Source: Batkoa obscura (Eukaryota; Entomophthoromycota; Entomophthoromycetes; Entomophthorales; Batkoaceae). From it: a DNA stretch of 43,833 bases. How positions within the stretch are numbered: the stretch's first letter is position 1; each line of letters starts with the position of its first letter. Positions 30,552-39,833 of the stretch are shown here, piece by piece. The notes under the pieces were generated by a model. The model saw only the letters and a list, made by a program, of their open reading frames with translations, was not told the DNA's origin and ran no database searches. Location of the stretch: positions 1 to 43,833 of the forward strand of contig JASVEC010000137.1 in NCBI GenBank assembly GCA_030770535.1, given 5' to 3'. Position numbers and translations under genes: made by a program.

Positions 30552-32636
30552 ATGGTTAACTCATTGCAAATAAAAAAATTAGCTGAAACTAAACAAAGAC
30601 TGAGTGACAAGAGAACGAGTAAAATAAATAAGTCAAATGATTTAAAGGAAGATAATGGTGATGGTGACACTATAACTCAACTTAATGAAATTGTCATAAA
30701 CCCGGACTCCAGTTTGATTACCAATGAAGAGAGTATTATTCAGGAGCAAAGTAGTAATGATTATAATAATGTCAGAGGTGAGAGGAGTGAAATTTCAGGA
30801 GGATTCAATGATGTTTTGGAAGGGCTCAAGGGAGATGAAGTTTTAAATGAGGATGGAGATCTAGAATCTCAACCAACAAGAAAGTATTTTAACTTTGCAA
30901 ATTATGTTAAGCCAATCAATGAGAAAGAAAGATGGCTTAAGATCAAATCAGATGGTATACAATATTCTGGAGCTAAGGATATCCAAAAAGTTGATATTAA
31001 TGAATTAGGGAATATATTAGTATGCTTGGGAGAGATTAATGGAAATAACAATGAAATAAATAAATACAGAAAGATAAGTGGAGGTAGCAGAGGGGAAACT
31101 AAAGTAAATGAAAGCAAAGGAATATGTGAGATCAATGAAAAGGCGAATAATGGAGGCTACAAAAATACCAATGACAATTATACTGGGAAGAAGTTAACTG
31201 CTAAACTATATGGTTTACTTGGAGTTAGTGAAGAATGTATCGAAAACTATAAAAAATTAGTTAGTTGTGGAAGTAAAAAGAAGTTCGATTCGGCTATCAG
31301 CGCTCAATTTTGCAGTAGATCTGTGATCCGTGCTAAAAGATATAATGAAATTGAACTGTTCACTGAAGACATGCCAACTAAAAAAGTCAGAATAGCTGAA
31401 CAAGATATAATGGAAAGAAATGGTTTCAAATTTGATAACAATGTCCCTGAAAGGAATCTAAGGTATGAAGAGTTATTAGGACTTGAAGATATGAGCGATT
31501 TTAAAGCAGGTAAAGGTTACTTTCAATATTTGTGCAACAATGAATACCAACCCATTGCTAAATATTACAATGCCTTAAAAGAAGGGAAAGAATCAGTTGA
31601 GTTATATAAGGATGCTTGTACGAAAAGAATTGAGGAAGCTATCAAAGCACATCATATATTTGACCATTTACCAGTACCTGGAATAGACTTTGAGCCCCTT
31701 ATATTTGATGATGACCAAGGGCTACTGGCTGAGATGCTAGCTAAATTTATGTTCATTGAAGAAAAGAATCAAATACTTGGCAGTGACTTTTTAAATAAGG
31801 AAAACTTAGATGATAGGCATAGAGTTTATGGTTTATATTTAATTAGTGCAATTCTTGGTAAATTTGCTGATGCAAGAGAAGACGTACTACTTGGATTTAC
31901 GTTATTTGATCAGATCATATTCAAATGTCCAAAAATCAATAACGGAAATGTACTCTTATTCGCACTATCATGTGCATTTACAACATTGAAGTTATATGAA
32001 GTTAATTTGCCAAGATTAGATGATATCCTTGATTATACTAAACTTAAACATAAATATACTTGGGATCAAGTAATTGATACCGAGCAAATTACCCTTGAAT
32101 CTTTAGATTTTCAAACATTGTTTGAATCACCAATTGAGTTTTTAGCAAGGATTAACAGACTAGATGCCAACAACAATCGTGTTTATTTATTAGCAAGATA
32201 TTTATGTGAAACGTGCTATATTAGTCGCGATTTAGCAATGTTACCACCATCCAAAATAGCAGCAAGTTGCTATGCTATTGCACGTAGAATGATCAAAGGA
32301 GTTGATTGGAATGCAGAATTTCACTATTATTCAGGCTATTCATTTGAAGAATTAGGAACAAATATAGAAAGGATACTTCATAATGCATTATCAATTGGAG
32401 ATGAGCACTTTCTTTATAAGAGGAACATGAGAATTAGTTATGATACTCCATCTTTCCTTAAAGAAAATGTTAATGAGTGTGTTATTACTAATGCTGATAT
32501 AATCGAAGCAGCCCAACGTTATTTAAGGCTTGATAATCAAGATCAAGCTATCAAAGCTATTAAGAAAGAAGGTCTTGACAATACTGCTATGACTATTAAC
32601 TTCCCACGTGCTCGACCATCTGTATTTTTTGAATAG
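30552..32636 (+). CDS. Divergent B-type cyclin-like protein
   Basis: 694 residues, single exon. The last 300 residues fit a two-part cyclin fold. An N-terminal cyclin box lies at about 390-515 (FMFIEEKNQ, RHRVYGLYLISAIL, FTLFDQIIF, LFALSCAFTTLKLYE). A C-terminal box lies at about 517-640 (ITLESLDFQTLFESPIEFL, VYLLARYLCE, LPPSKIAASCYAIARRM). The signature of mitotic cyclins, MRAILVDWL, is not kept; its place is held by the region near residue 419. The N-terminal 380 residues are Asn/Asp/Glu/Gly-rich, probably disordered, and match nothing known to me. A KEN sequence occurs at NKENLDD, but inside the folded part. A CDK partner is expected from the fold; function beyond that is open. Confidence 0.75.
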   Translation: MVNSLQIKKLAETKQRLSDKRTSKINKSNDLKEDNGDGDTITQLNEIVINPDSSLITNEESIIQEQSSNDYNNVRGERSEISGGFNDVLEGLKGDEVLNEDGDLESQPTRKYFNFANYVKPINEKERWLKIKSDGIQYSGAKDIQKVDINELGNILVCLGEINGNNNEINKYRKISGGSRGETKVNESKGICEINEKANNGGYKNTNDNYTGKKLTAKLYGLLGVSEECIENYKKLVSCGSKKKFDSAISAQFCSRSVIRAKRYNEIELFTEDMPTKKVRIAEQDIMERNGFKFDNNVPERNLRYEELLGLEDMSDFKAGKGYFQYLCNNEYQPIAKYYNALKEGKESVELYKDACTKRIEEAIKAHHIFDHLPVPGIDFEPLIFDDDQGLLAEMLAKFMFIEEKNQILGSDFLNKENLDDRHRVYGLYLISAILGKFADAREDVLLGFTLFDQIIFKCPKINNGNVLLFALSCAFTTLKLYEVNLPRLDDILDYTKLKHKYTWDQVIDTEQITLESLDFQTLFESPIEFLARINRLDANNNRVYLLARYLCETCYISRDLAMLPPSKIAASCYAIARRMIKGVDWNAEFHYYSGYSFEELGTNIERILHNALSIGDEHFLYKRNMRISYDTPSFLKENVNECVITNADIIEAAQRYLRLDNQDQAIKAIKKEGLDNTAMTINFPRARPSVFFE

Positions 32637-32932
32637 TTTTTTATGCCCACTTTATAGCATTTACCATATTAAAATAAATTATTTTAGCTTATACTGTGTT
32701 ATAACCCTTACTATTGTATATCGTTTATGTATTATTAATTCTGAAGTTTGACCATTTCTGATTTTATGTTTTTTGTCTATAATGTTGTGTTGATAAATAG
32801 ATAAAATAAACTTTTATTAGTTAAGGATTTAATCAATTTTTGTGTAATTAAAATTTGTTGCAATAGCTTTTTTAGATCTAAAATTATGTTATAATTATTA
32901 GACTAGTAGATTTAATGACTTATTATGGGGAT

Positions 32933-33027
32933 GTATTTTTGTGTTTGAATTTAACTAATAATCTTTTCGTTCAAGCAATGCTTAAGAAATGGAAAAAGTG
33001 ATGAAATCAAAAAAAGCATCACCCTCT
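32933..33027 (+). mobile_element. TIR element (MITE), copy 11
   Basis: Starts TATGGGGATGTATTTTTGTG; the other end (AAAAAAGCATCACCCTC) is worn. A shortened inner part reads TAACTAATAATC. Confidence 0.72.
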
Positions 33028-33498
33028 TATGTTACGTTTTAAAGCTCTTTTAAATATAAAATGAAATAATTTATCAAGCTCAGTAAAGGGATTAAGTTTA
33101 TGACAGGGAAAAATATTGCTCCAAAAAATTCCCATTTAAAAGAACTATTAGATTAAAAAACTTGTTATTAAGAAATATTAAATTTATGCTACTTTTAAAA
33201 TTAGGATTAGGTCAGGGTTATGCCCAGGCTAGATTTAGGATTAGGACAGAGTTTGCTTTTATTTTTAAAATATTATCTATGTTATCTTAGATTATAATGG
33301 AGCCAAAGCAAAAGTTGGTAGTTTTTTGTAGCATAGAATCTTTTCGAGTAATTGAATTTAAGCCTAGCTTTAAAATGATTGTGAATATTTGCTTTGACAC
33401 AAAGTGAATGATTAAAGTTCACTTTAAATCCAAATCTTGGTTTTCTCACAGCATTTTTATTTGAGTGAAATCAACTATTAAGTAGCCGAGTTTTGTTA
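33028..33498. other. No gene seen; possible diverged repeat
   Basis: Holds no gene. About 33288-33365 aligns loosely to 34866-34948 (shared AAGCCAA-GCAAAA, then TTTTTTG-AG and TTTTC-AGT). Confidence 0.35.
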
Positions 33499-33592
33499 GA
33501 TGAAAGTATATTTTCTATAAGGATTTTACTAACAATTTTTCTACACAAATAGCGTTTAAATAATGGAAAGGTGATGAAACCAAAAGCACCCA
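33499..33592 (+). mobile_element. TIR element (MITE), degraded copy 12
   Basis: The inner TTTTACTAACAATTTTTCTA and CAAATAGCGTTTAAATAATG are clear; both terminal repeats are decayed. Confidence 0.6.
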
Positions 33593-33677
33593 CAGGTCTT
33601 TTTTTGAACGAGCAAAATAAAAATAATCGTAATTAAACTACTACTTAATTTATAGTAATCAATGATAAATATTGAAT

Positions 33678-33784
33678 ATAGGGGGATGTATTTTTTTTGT
33701 TTAAGGATTTTGGTAACAATCTTTCTACTCAAATAGTGCTTAAAAAATGGAAAAGTAATGTAATCAAAAAAAACATCCCCATAT
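33678..33784 (+). mobile_element. TIR element (MITE), copy 13
   Basis: Starts TAGGGGGATGTATTTTTTTT and ends AAAAAAAACATCCCCATAT. Confidence 0.88.
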
Positions 33785-33805
33785 CAATAAATCAACATCA
33801 AATTA

Positions 33806-33846
33806 ACTAATATAAAAAAATAATATAAAAAAATAATATAAAAAAG
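33806..33846 (+). repeat. Short tandem repeat, AATATAAAAAAAT unit
   Basis: About three units of TAATATAAAAAAA in tandem. Confidence 0.7.
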
Positions 33847-34003
33847 CCACATTTAGCTCTTGTTAATAAAATAATCAATGATTTTGTTATAACAAAAATT
33901 GCTGCTTTTATTAAAAGCAACAATAATATAACTTATGCAAATATTAAAAAATATTTAATAAAAATAAAGTACAATAAATTAAAAAATAATATTATTTATA
34001 TAG

Positions 34004-34467
34004 TGTAAAATCTGGTATTCAGTGTTTGGAGTCAAAAACAGTTATTGCTTGATTGACTATACTACAAGTCAAAAGGTCTTAGTTTATGTGACTAAGATAG
34101 ACTTGGGTTATGAAGAATAGCACGTAATAAGCTACAGACTATGTAAAACAAATAGAATAGACAATACTAATGTAAAATCTATGTAAAATACTATTAAGAA
34201 AACTTAGTGACTTTATTAAATGTTCGAGATATCACGGAATAATTCAGTTAAAAAGCCTTAAGCTACTATACTCTGAAAACTCTTTTATACTCTGAAAAGT
34301 ATAAATATCAAAATGAGATGATAATATTCTTTGGGGTGGAGCTAGAAATCCCCATAGCAAATCAAACTAAGAGCATGGGATTGGTTTTCTCTGAACTCGA
34401 GAACATAACAGCTTAGGCGATTGTTATGCTATAATCAACCATGGGACTGACAAAGCGATATTTCACA
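34004..34467 (-). mobile_element. Solo gypsy LTR, reversed, older variant
   Basis: 464 bp running from TGTAAAATCTGG to GATATTTCACA, that is, both LTR ends in reverse. It aligns along its length with the young 400-bp LTR but carries many substitutions and about 65-75 extra bp near the U3 end (roughly 34350-34430). No internal region flanks it, so it is a solo LTR left by recombination. It is clearly older than the element at 12011. Confidence 0.88.
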
Positions 34468-34618
34468 ACAGCTTTAAAAAAAGTAAAGTATATCTAAGAT
34501 GAATAAAATTACTAAAAAACAATTGACTAATATCATGATTTTGATATAAAATTTATAAAATATTATGAAGAAATTTAAAAAAATTAATTTTTAAAAATAT
34601 CCTAGTTATTATAACAGT

Positions 34619-34724
34619 ATATAGGGTGTTTTTTTGGCTTCATTACTTTTTCCATCTCTTAAGCACTACTTGAGTGGAAAAATTGTTAGTGAAATTCTTA
34701 AATACAAAAATACATCTCTATATA
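34619..34724 (-). mobile_element. TIR element (MITE), copy 14
   Basis: Reverse copy, TATAGGGTGTTTTTTTGGC to AAAAATACATCTCTATA, with GGAAAAATTGTTAGTGAAAT inside. Confidence 0.85.
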
Positions 34725-35071
34725 ATAAAAAACAACTTTATTTTTAAACTATAAGCTAAACAAAATATCTATATTAGCTTTTTGTATCTTTTATTTAATT
34801 ATAATAAAAATCAAAGTTTATATTATAGTATTGGTTATTTTTTAGATTGGATTTGGATACTTTCAGTTTATAACAAAGCCAAGGCAAAAATCAATTGCTT
34901 TTTTGAAGTACATAGTACATAGTTTTCTCAAGTGGTTGATTTTTATAGCTATTTTTAGGCGCCCTACTAAATTTTACTTTGTATTAATTCAATTCTTAAC
35001 TATAAACTGTTATGTAATAAGTTAAAAATTAAGAACAAAATTATATTTTTTGTGCCTTGATCATAAGTATT
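34725..35071. other. No gene seen
   Basis: About 350 bp between a MITE and tRNA-Ala. It contains the second member of the loose repeat pair described at 33288 (about 34866-34948). Confidence 0.4.
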
Positions 35072-35144
35072 GGGGAACTAGCTCAGATGGTAGAGCGCTC
35101 GCTTAGCATGCGAGAGGCACCGGGATCGATGCCCGGGTTCTCCA
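35072..35144 (+). tRNA. tRNA-Ala (anticodon AGC)
   Basis: Acceptor GGGGAAC pairs with GTTCTCC, the D arm is TAGCTCAGATGGTAGAGC, the anticodon loop is TTAGCAT (AGC), the T arm is GGGATCGATGCCC, and the discriminator is A. There is no intron. Confidence 0.95.
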
Positions 35145-36234
35145 CATTAGTGAAATGTAGCTTTATAGTTACCTTATGGCTTATTTTTTAATATGATATA
35201 TGAGATAGCTTTAAATTTGACTATCATTGTAATTTCATCTTTTAATAAAACTTTATAGTATTATATAAAACATCTCTATTTTAAACGACACCTTGAATTT
35301 TTTAGCCTTAATAATATCACAGTGGCATACAAAGCTTCTCTACATCGAAATGTTTATCTTATGGCCTAAACCTTTTAAAGGAGGCATTTTATATAAACTT
35401 ATATTCAAATTTATGACAGCTTTATACTACCGGTTTTCAACTGTATGTCACTTATGGGATCTACAGAAATGTCTGTGAGCATCTTTTAAACAAAGCGTTC
35501 ATTCTAGATTGTACATAATTTCGAATAAATTGATCTAATATGCCTTTAAACCCTTTCCACTATATTTTTAATATACACTACAATAAATATCGTAGTATAA
35601 AATGCCTCTATCAAAAATAACAACTCATAAGATCTATAAGAGAATTTATTATTAAGCTTTTTCACTAGATTATCTTTTATGTAGTGAATTCAATGACTGT
35701 TTTTAAAAAAGTTTAGCTTAAATTACTATTAAATAAAAAATAGATATTATTTTAATGATGAATTTAAAAAGTATACAATTTCAGGAAGATCTTTCAATCT
35801 AATAAATAAATCAAGAAAATAACAAATCATTATCGTCCATTTCAATTAAGAAACTGATATAGTATAAAAACTTGGCAATAGGAACTGAATTTAAAACTTT
35901 GACGAAGGAGTGATATGAGGATATGTTCGATTGGGCATAAAATAACCTTCCATTTGACATGTAAATTAAACTAAATTTTGACCACCACACTATGTAAGAG
36001 AGACTAAAAATTAAGGTTAAGCTATAGAACAAATGCTTATAAATCTAGGACGAGATTTGTGTGAAACTACATTGACATAAAAATACAAAATTATTGGTAA
36101 AAACATATTTATTTAAAGTTTAAGGTTAACTTAAAATGAAAGTACCCCCATAGTAATAATAGGAAATTAAAATTAAGTGTATAAATAGCTCAAAAAGTAT
36201 ATTGGACTTTATTAATTTATATTCATTTAACATA
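35145..36234. other. Gene-free; promoter of DUF4203 copy 2 at right
   Basis: About 1.1 kb. The last 240 bp are homologous to the region before copy 1, with many differences. The rest shows no supported gene; short open frames at 35293 and 35811 look like chance. Confidence 0.45.
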
Positions 36235-36921
36235 ATGGATTCCAATACCTCCACTTCTTCAAATAACAATCCAATGATATGGTCGATCGTCACCTTAGTA
36301 TTAGGAATCATCTTATTTTTATTCGGTGGTATAATTTTAGCTAAAGGGTTGAAATGTATCAAGTTTACTCGTGGAATCTCTGGTCTTTGGTTCTTTGGTT
36401 ACTTGACATATCTTCTTGGTATTGTCATCATTGTAAATGTGTCACCAAGTGATCCTACTACTGCTCTATGGATTGTGTTTGGCTGTACTATAGGATTTAG
36501 TATTCTTGGTGCTATCTTATGTGGTGCAATTGGTATTTTAGGCGACATCATTTTAGGAGCAGCTTCAGGTTGGAGTTTATGGACTATCTTCTCTCCTTTC
36601 GTTTCAAACAACATTGTTAACTTGGTTGTAAGTATTGTCCTTGCTTTAGTTTTCGCTATCCTAGTTGTATGGTTTAAGGAAAAGGCACAAATCTTTGCAT
36701 CTAGCTGGATTGGATCCATCTTACTTATCAGTGGTGCTGTATATATTATAATCAACTCAATCGTATTATCTGGTAACTACGATGCACTTGTATCCGGTTC
36801 TCTTATCCTGTATATTATTTCAATCATTGCCACTTTCTTAGTTTTCGCTGTTGCTTCTTATCTTCATTTCAGATCAAACTCTTCAATTCAACAGCCTATT
36901 GAAAAGCAAGAAGATGCCTAA
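36235..36921 (+). CDS. DUF4203/TMEM198-like membrane protein, copy 2
   Basis: 228 residues, single exon. I place the start at the ATG at 36235 because it aligns with the start of copy 1 (MDSNTSTS versus MDPNSSSA) and follows the conserved AACATA; an in-frame ATG at 36202 would add 11 residues not seen in the sisters. From residue 13 on, the protein equals copy 1. The one DNA difference seen (T at 29492, C at 36426) is silent. The identity runs 36 bp past the stop codon and then ends abruptly. The N-terminal codons and upstream region are diverged. Confidence 0.85.
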   Translation: MDSNTSTSSNNNPMIWSIVTLVLGIILFLFGGIILAKGLKCIKFTRGISGLWFFGYLTYLLGIVIIVNVSPSDPTTALWIVFGCTIGFSILGAILCGAIGILGDIILGAASGWSLWTIFSPFVSNNIVNLVVSIVLALVFAILVVWFKEKAQIFASSWIGSILLISGAVYIIINSIVLSGNYDALVSGSLILYIISIIATFLVFAVASYLHFRSNSSIQQPIEKQEDA

Positions 36922-36957
36922 ATACTCTAACTCTATTATTTAATTTCATAATAAACA

Positions 36958-37590
36958 CCTCAATGCTAATTAAGGGCTAAAAGTATTATTTTATGTGCCT
37001 CAGTTCTTTTTTTATTTTATCCTTTATTTATCAAAGATGTTATTTAACTTCTTGTACCATTGAAGTTGTAAGATACAGATTTAAATCTAAGCATAGGTGA
37101 TCCTTAAAGATACAAAAACTATGTTTGTAATACAGTTGAGCTATATTTGTTAATATCTGTAAGCTTCAAAATAATTTAAATCAAAGGAATAAACTGATTT
37201 TATTTTATCATTTTTACAAACCCATTTTTATGTTCTATTGCACTTTGACATAAAATTCCCGAAATATATAATTACAACAGTACACAATTTTTATATATAT
37301 AATATGTTTTTAGTGAAACATTTGATATTGCAGCTAATAACTTATTTGGTTTAGGTAGATGCAACTATGATGGAACACAAAAAAGGTCTTGTTAAAAACG
37401 ATAACTAAAATTATTGTGCCACTTTATTTAGTTTAGTTATTTCAAAACTCAAGATATTAATAAATATAAGCTATATTGTTAGATTTTAATAGTTTCACCT
37501 TTGAAATATAGACAAGTTATAGTAGCGAGTAATATAGCCTTTTAGTGATTATTTTTTTAACAACCTGTAAGCTACCTGGGCTAAAATCCC
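36958..37590. other. No gene seen
   Basis: About 630 bp of AT-rich sequence downstream of copy 2, no coding frame or repeat recognised. Confidence 0.45.
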
Positions 37591-38190
37591 ATTATTATTG
37601 ACTAATTTTTACAGGACTATGGGAAGTTTGGAGACTATCCTTTGGCTTTTCTTACTTAGACATGAATATGATAGCCTTTATAGGATCGTCAATAATCATC
37701 TTTGGCAGATATCGTCACTTTTCATTAAAGCTATGTAAAGGTTAAAAGACTTGGAGATTGTAATACTAAATAAAAAACTATTACAATAGCTGTAAAATTG
37801 TTAAGTTTATAATTTGATAATTTAAGTAAAACGGTGCAAATTTCACTCGAATTTCTTACATTAATCCTCCACTTAAGCAACGTGACTTCTAATTTACCTA
37901 AGCGATATTAGCTAAGCCTACGAGGTTTTACTGCTTTAAGAAGTTTTGCTCTCTTCTTAAATCTACTATATCTATATTCAGTATCAACTCAAAATCCAGT
38001 TCCAAGTTTCACTTTGATTCTATTATCGGCTTTTGCTATTTGGTCGATTAGGTTTTGAACTATTCTCTAGCTTTTATGCAACCACTATCGCCCTATTACG
38101 TGAGTCTTCAACTTCATTGGTATATCTACCCATTGCTAATATGTGGTATAACTTCATAAAGGCAAGTTGAGCCATATTGGTAGTCTAGTT
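37591..38190 (+). pseudogene. Decayed membrane-protein gene, receptor-like
   Basis: The GC content rises here and several non-contiguous plus-strand pieces translate to plausible membrane protein: about 37615-37740 (FGFSYLDMNMIAFIGSSIII then FGRYRHFSLK), about 37845-37890 (ISYINPPLKQRDF) and about 37985-38175 (PVPSFTLILLSAFAIWSIRF, then LVYLPIANMWYNFIKAS). Their order and hydrophobicity recall transmembrane helices 3 and 5-7 of a seven-helix receptor, but I see no diagnostic motif. Stops and frame changes separate the pieces. No start codon is found. Identity as a receptor is a guess; that this was once coding is more likely than not. Confidence 0.35.
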
Positions 38191-38257
38191 AGAGATGTTA
38201 GTATTGAATCCTTCTTACACTATAAGTACATTAATTTACTTTATTAAATACAATAAC

Positions 38258-38362
38258 ATATAGGGATGTATTTTTTATTTAAGAATTCTACCAACAATCT
38301 TTCCACTCAAATAGCGTTTAAAAAGCGGAAAAGTAATGAAACTAAAAAAAAATCCCCATATA
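38258..38362 (+). mobile_element. TIR element (MITE), copy 15
   Basis: Starts ATATAGGGATGTATTTTTTA and ends AAAAAAAAATCCCCATATAG, with CTACCAACAATCTTTCC inside. It is 217 bp before the third DUF4203 copy. Confidence 0.87.
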
Positions 38363-38578
38363 GATTGTATCCCCCAGTATCAATTATTCAATTATTACTT
38401 TAAGTTCTTATTTAAAACCGTATTACCTCATTTTAATTTCCAGTGTGTAAATACAATTTCACAGTATATGAATAGTTCACAAAGCCTATAATAATTCATC
38501 GACTATGTCTTAGATACTCACCTAAGATTGCAATTATTTGAATACAGTAGATTTATTAATTTTTATTAACTCGAGGTA

Positions 38579-39365
38579 ATGGACTTGAATACTTCTACTT
38601 CTTTGCTTAAAAGCGTAATGATATCGTCAACTTTTGCCCTAGTATTAGGAATCATCTTATTTTTATTCGGTGGTATAATTTTAGCTAAAGGGTTGAAATG
38701 TATCAAGTTTACTCGTGGAATCTCTGGTCTTTGGTTCTTTGGTTACTTGACATATCTTCTTGGTATTGTCATCATTGTAAATGTGTCACCAAGTGATCCT
38801 ACTACTGCTCTATGGATTGTGTTTGGCTGTACTATAGGATTTAGTATTCTTGGTGCTATCTTATGTGGTGCAATTGGTATTTTAGGCGACATCATTTTAG
38901 GAGCAGCTTCAGATTGGAGTTTATGGAGACTTTTTTATCCATTTGTTTTTAACATGACCAATTTGATTGTAATTTTCGTCCTTATTGTAGGTTTTTCTGT
39001 CTTAACAATATGGCTTTATGAAAGGGTTCATATGGAGATGTATTTTTTCGTTCAAGAATTTTACTAACAATTTTTCTACTCAAATAGCGCTTAAAAAAGA
39101 GAAAAAGTGATGAAACCAAAAAAAACATCCTCATATCTTTACATGTATTTGGATTGGATCTATTTTACTTATCAACAGGTCTGTAAATATTACAATTCAC
39201 TCCATTGTATTATCAGGCAATTTTTATGTACTTATGTCTTGTTCTTTTGCTATCTATATCACTGCAACTATCGCCACTTTCTTAGTCTTTGGAATTACTT
39301 CTTATCTTCTTTATACCTCTAATTCTTCAACTCATCAACCTGTTGAAAAGCAAGAAGAGGCTTAG
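38579..39365 (+). pseudogene. DUF4203/TMEM198-like copy 3, interrupted by a MITE
   Basis: The frame from the ATG at 38579 runs through the conserved membrane part and stops inside an inserted MITE (stop ending at 39067, 162 codons). Leaving out 39031-39133 (element plus one TA) gives 684 bp, exactly 228 codons with the stop, in frame with the sister genes; VHIFTCIWIGS aligns with AQIFASSWIGS and the end HQPVEKQEEA with QQPIEKQEDA. No other disabling change is visible, so the insertion is recent. Bases 38640-38912 equal copy 2, while the first 60 bp and the 3' half are diverged, which fits a gene-conversion tract. A truncated protein with three to four membrane segments might still be made. 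Confidence 0.88.
39031..39135 (+). mobile_element. TIR element (MITE) inside the DUF4203 gene, copy 16
   Basis: Reference copy for the family: a 101-bp element (39033-39133) between two TA dinucleotides. Ends are TGGAGATGTATTTTTT and AAAAAAAACATCCTCA, an inverted repeat of about 15 bp. Inside it are TTTTACTAACAATTTTTC, then CAAATAGCGCTTAAAA (AGCGCT is a palindrome). In the family consensus TTTTTCCA and TGGAAAAA form a second, inner inverted repeat. There is no coding capacity. TA duplication fits Tc1/mariner/pogo-type transposases acting in trans; no such transposase gene is present in the window. Confidence 0.93.
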
Positions 39366-39633
39366 GTGCTCTAATTTTAGCCTTTTAATTTCAATAATAT
39401 AAAACTTGAAGAATTATTATTTATAGCTTTAACTAAAATAAAGAAGATTTGAGATGCTAAAAGTATGCTTTTAAATATTCATGTAAGTGGCCTATGTATC
39501 AAAAATCTCTTATTAATCTATATAATTTATTATGAAATTTTAATGATGATTCAGTACAGAAAACTCTTTTGAATTTTTTTAATATAAAACCCCTATAATC
39601 TAAGAATTAATTATTAAAAGTTTAATAGTAAAA

Positions 39634-39736
39634 TATGGGGATGTTTTTTTTTGATTACATTGCTTTTCCATTTTTTAAGCACTATTTAAGTAGAAAAATC
39701 GTTAGCAAAATTAAACAAAAAAATATATCCCCATAT
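39634..39736 (-). mobile_element. TIR element (MITE), copy 17
   Basis: Reverse copy with strong ends: TATGGGGATGTTTTTTTTTG and AAAAAATATATCCCCATATG. Confidence 0.87.
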
Positions 39737-39833
39737 GTTTAGTGATTTACTAAATAGGAGTTAAAATTTAGATTATATAAAATTAAATTTATATAAATAA
39801 AACTTTACTAATATCTCAATAGTAATTAGAAAT

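Noticed and set aside
33200-33250. TTAGGATTAGG / AGGGTTA motifs that recall telomere repeats
   Set aside because: Only a few irregular units, with no tandem array; ordinary genes lie on both sides.
34350-34430. Extra block in the solo LTR considered as a MITE insertion
   Set aside because: It lacks MITE terminal repeats and the AAATAGCGCT core.
35293-35478. 61-codon frame after tRNA-Ala
   Set aside because: Short, low-complexity residue use and no homologous look.
36202-36234. Upstream in-frame ATG extending DUF4203 copy 2 by 11 residues
   Set aside because: The sister genes start at the position equivalent to 36235, and the upstream codons are not conserved.
39040-39087. Idea that the MITE in DUF4203 copy 3 is spliced out whole to restore the protein
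   Set aside because: Using GTATTT and the internal ATAG leaves a stop right after the joint, and no GT-AG pair at the element ends exists. Only the weaker intron-like-core finding is kept.
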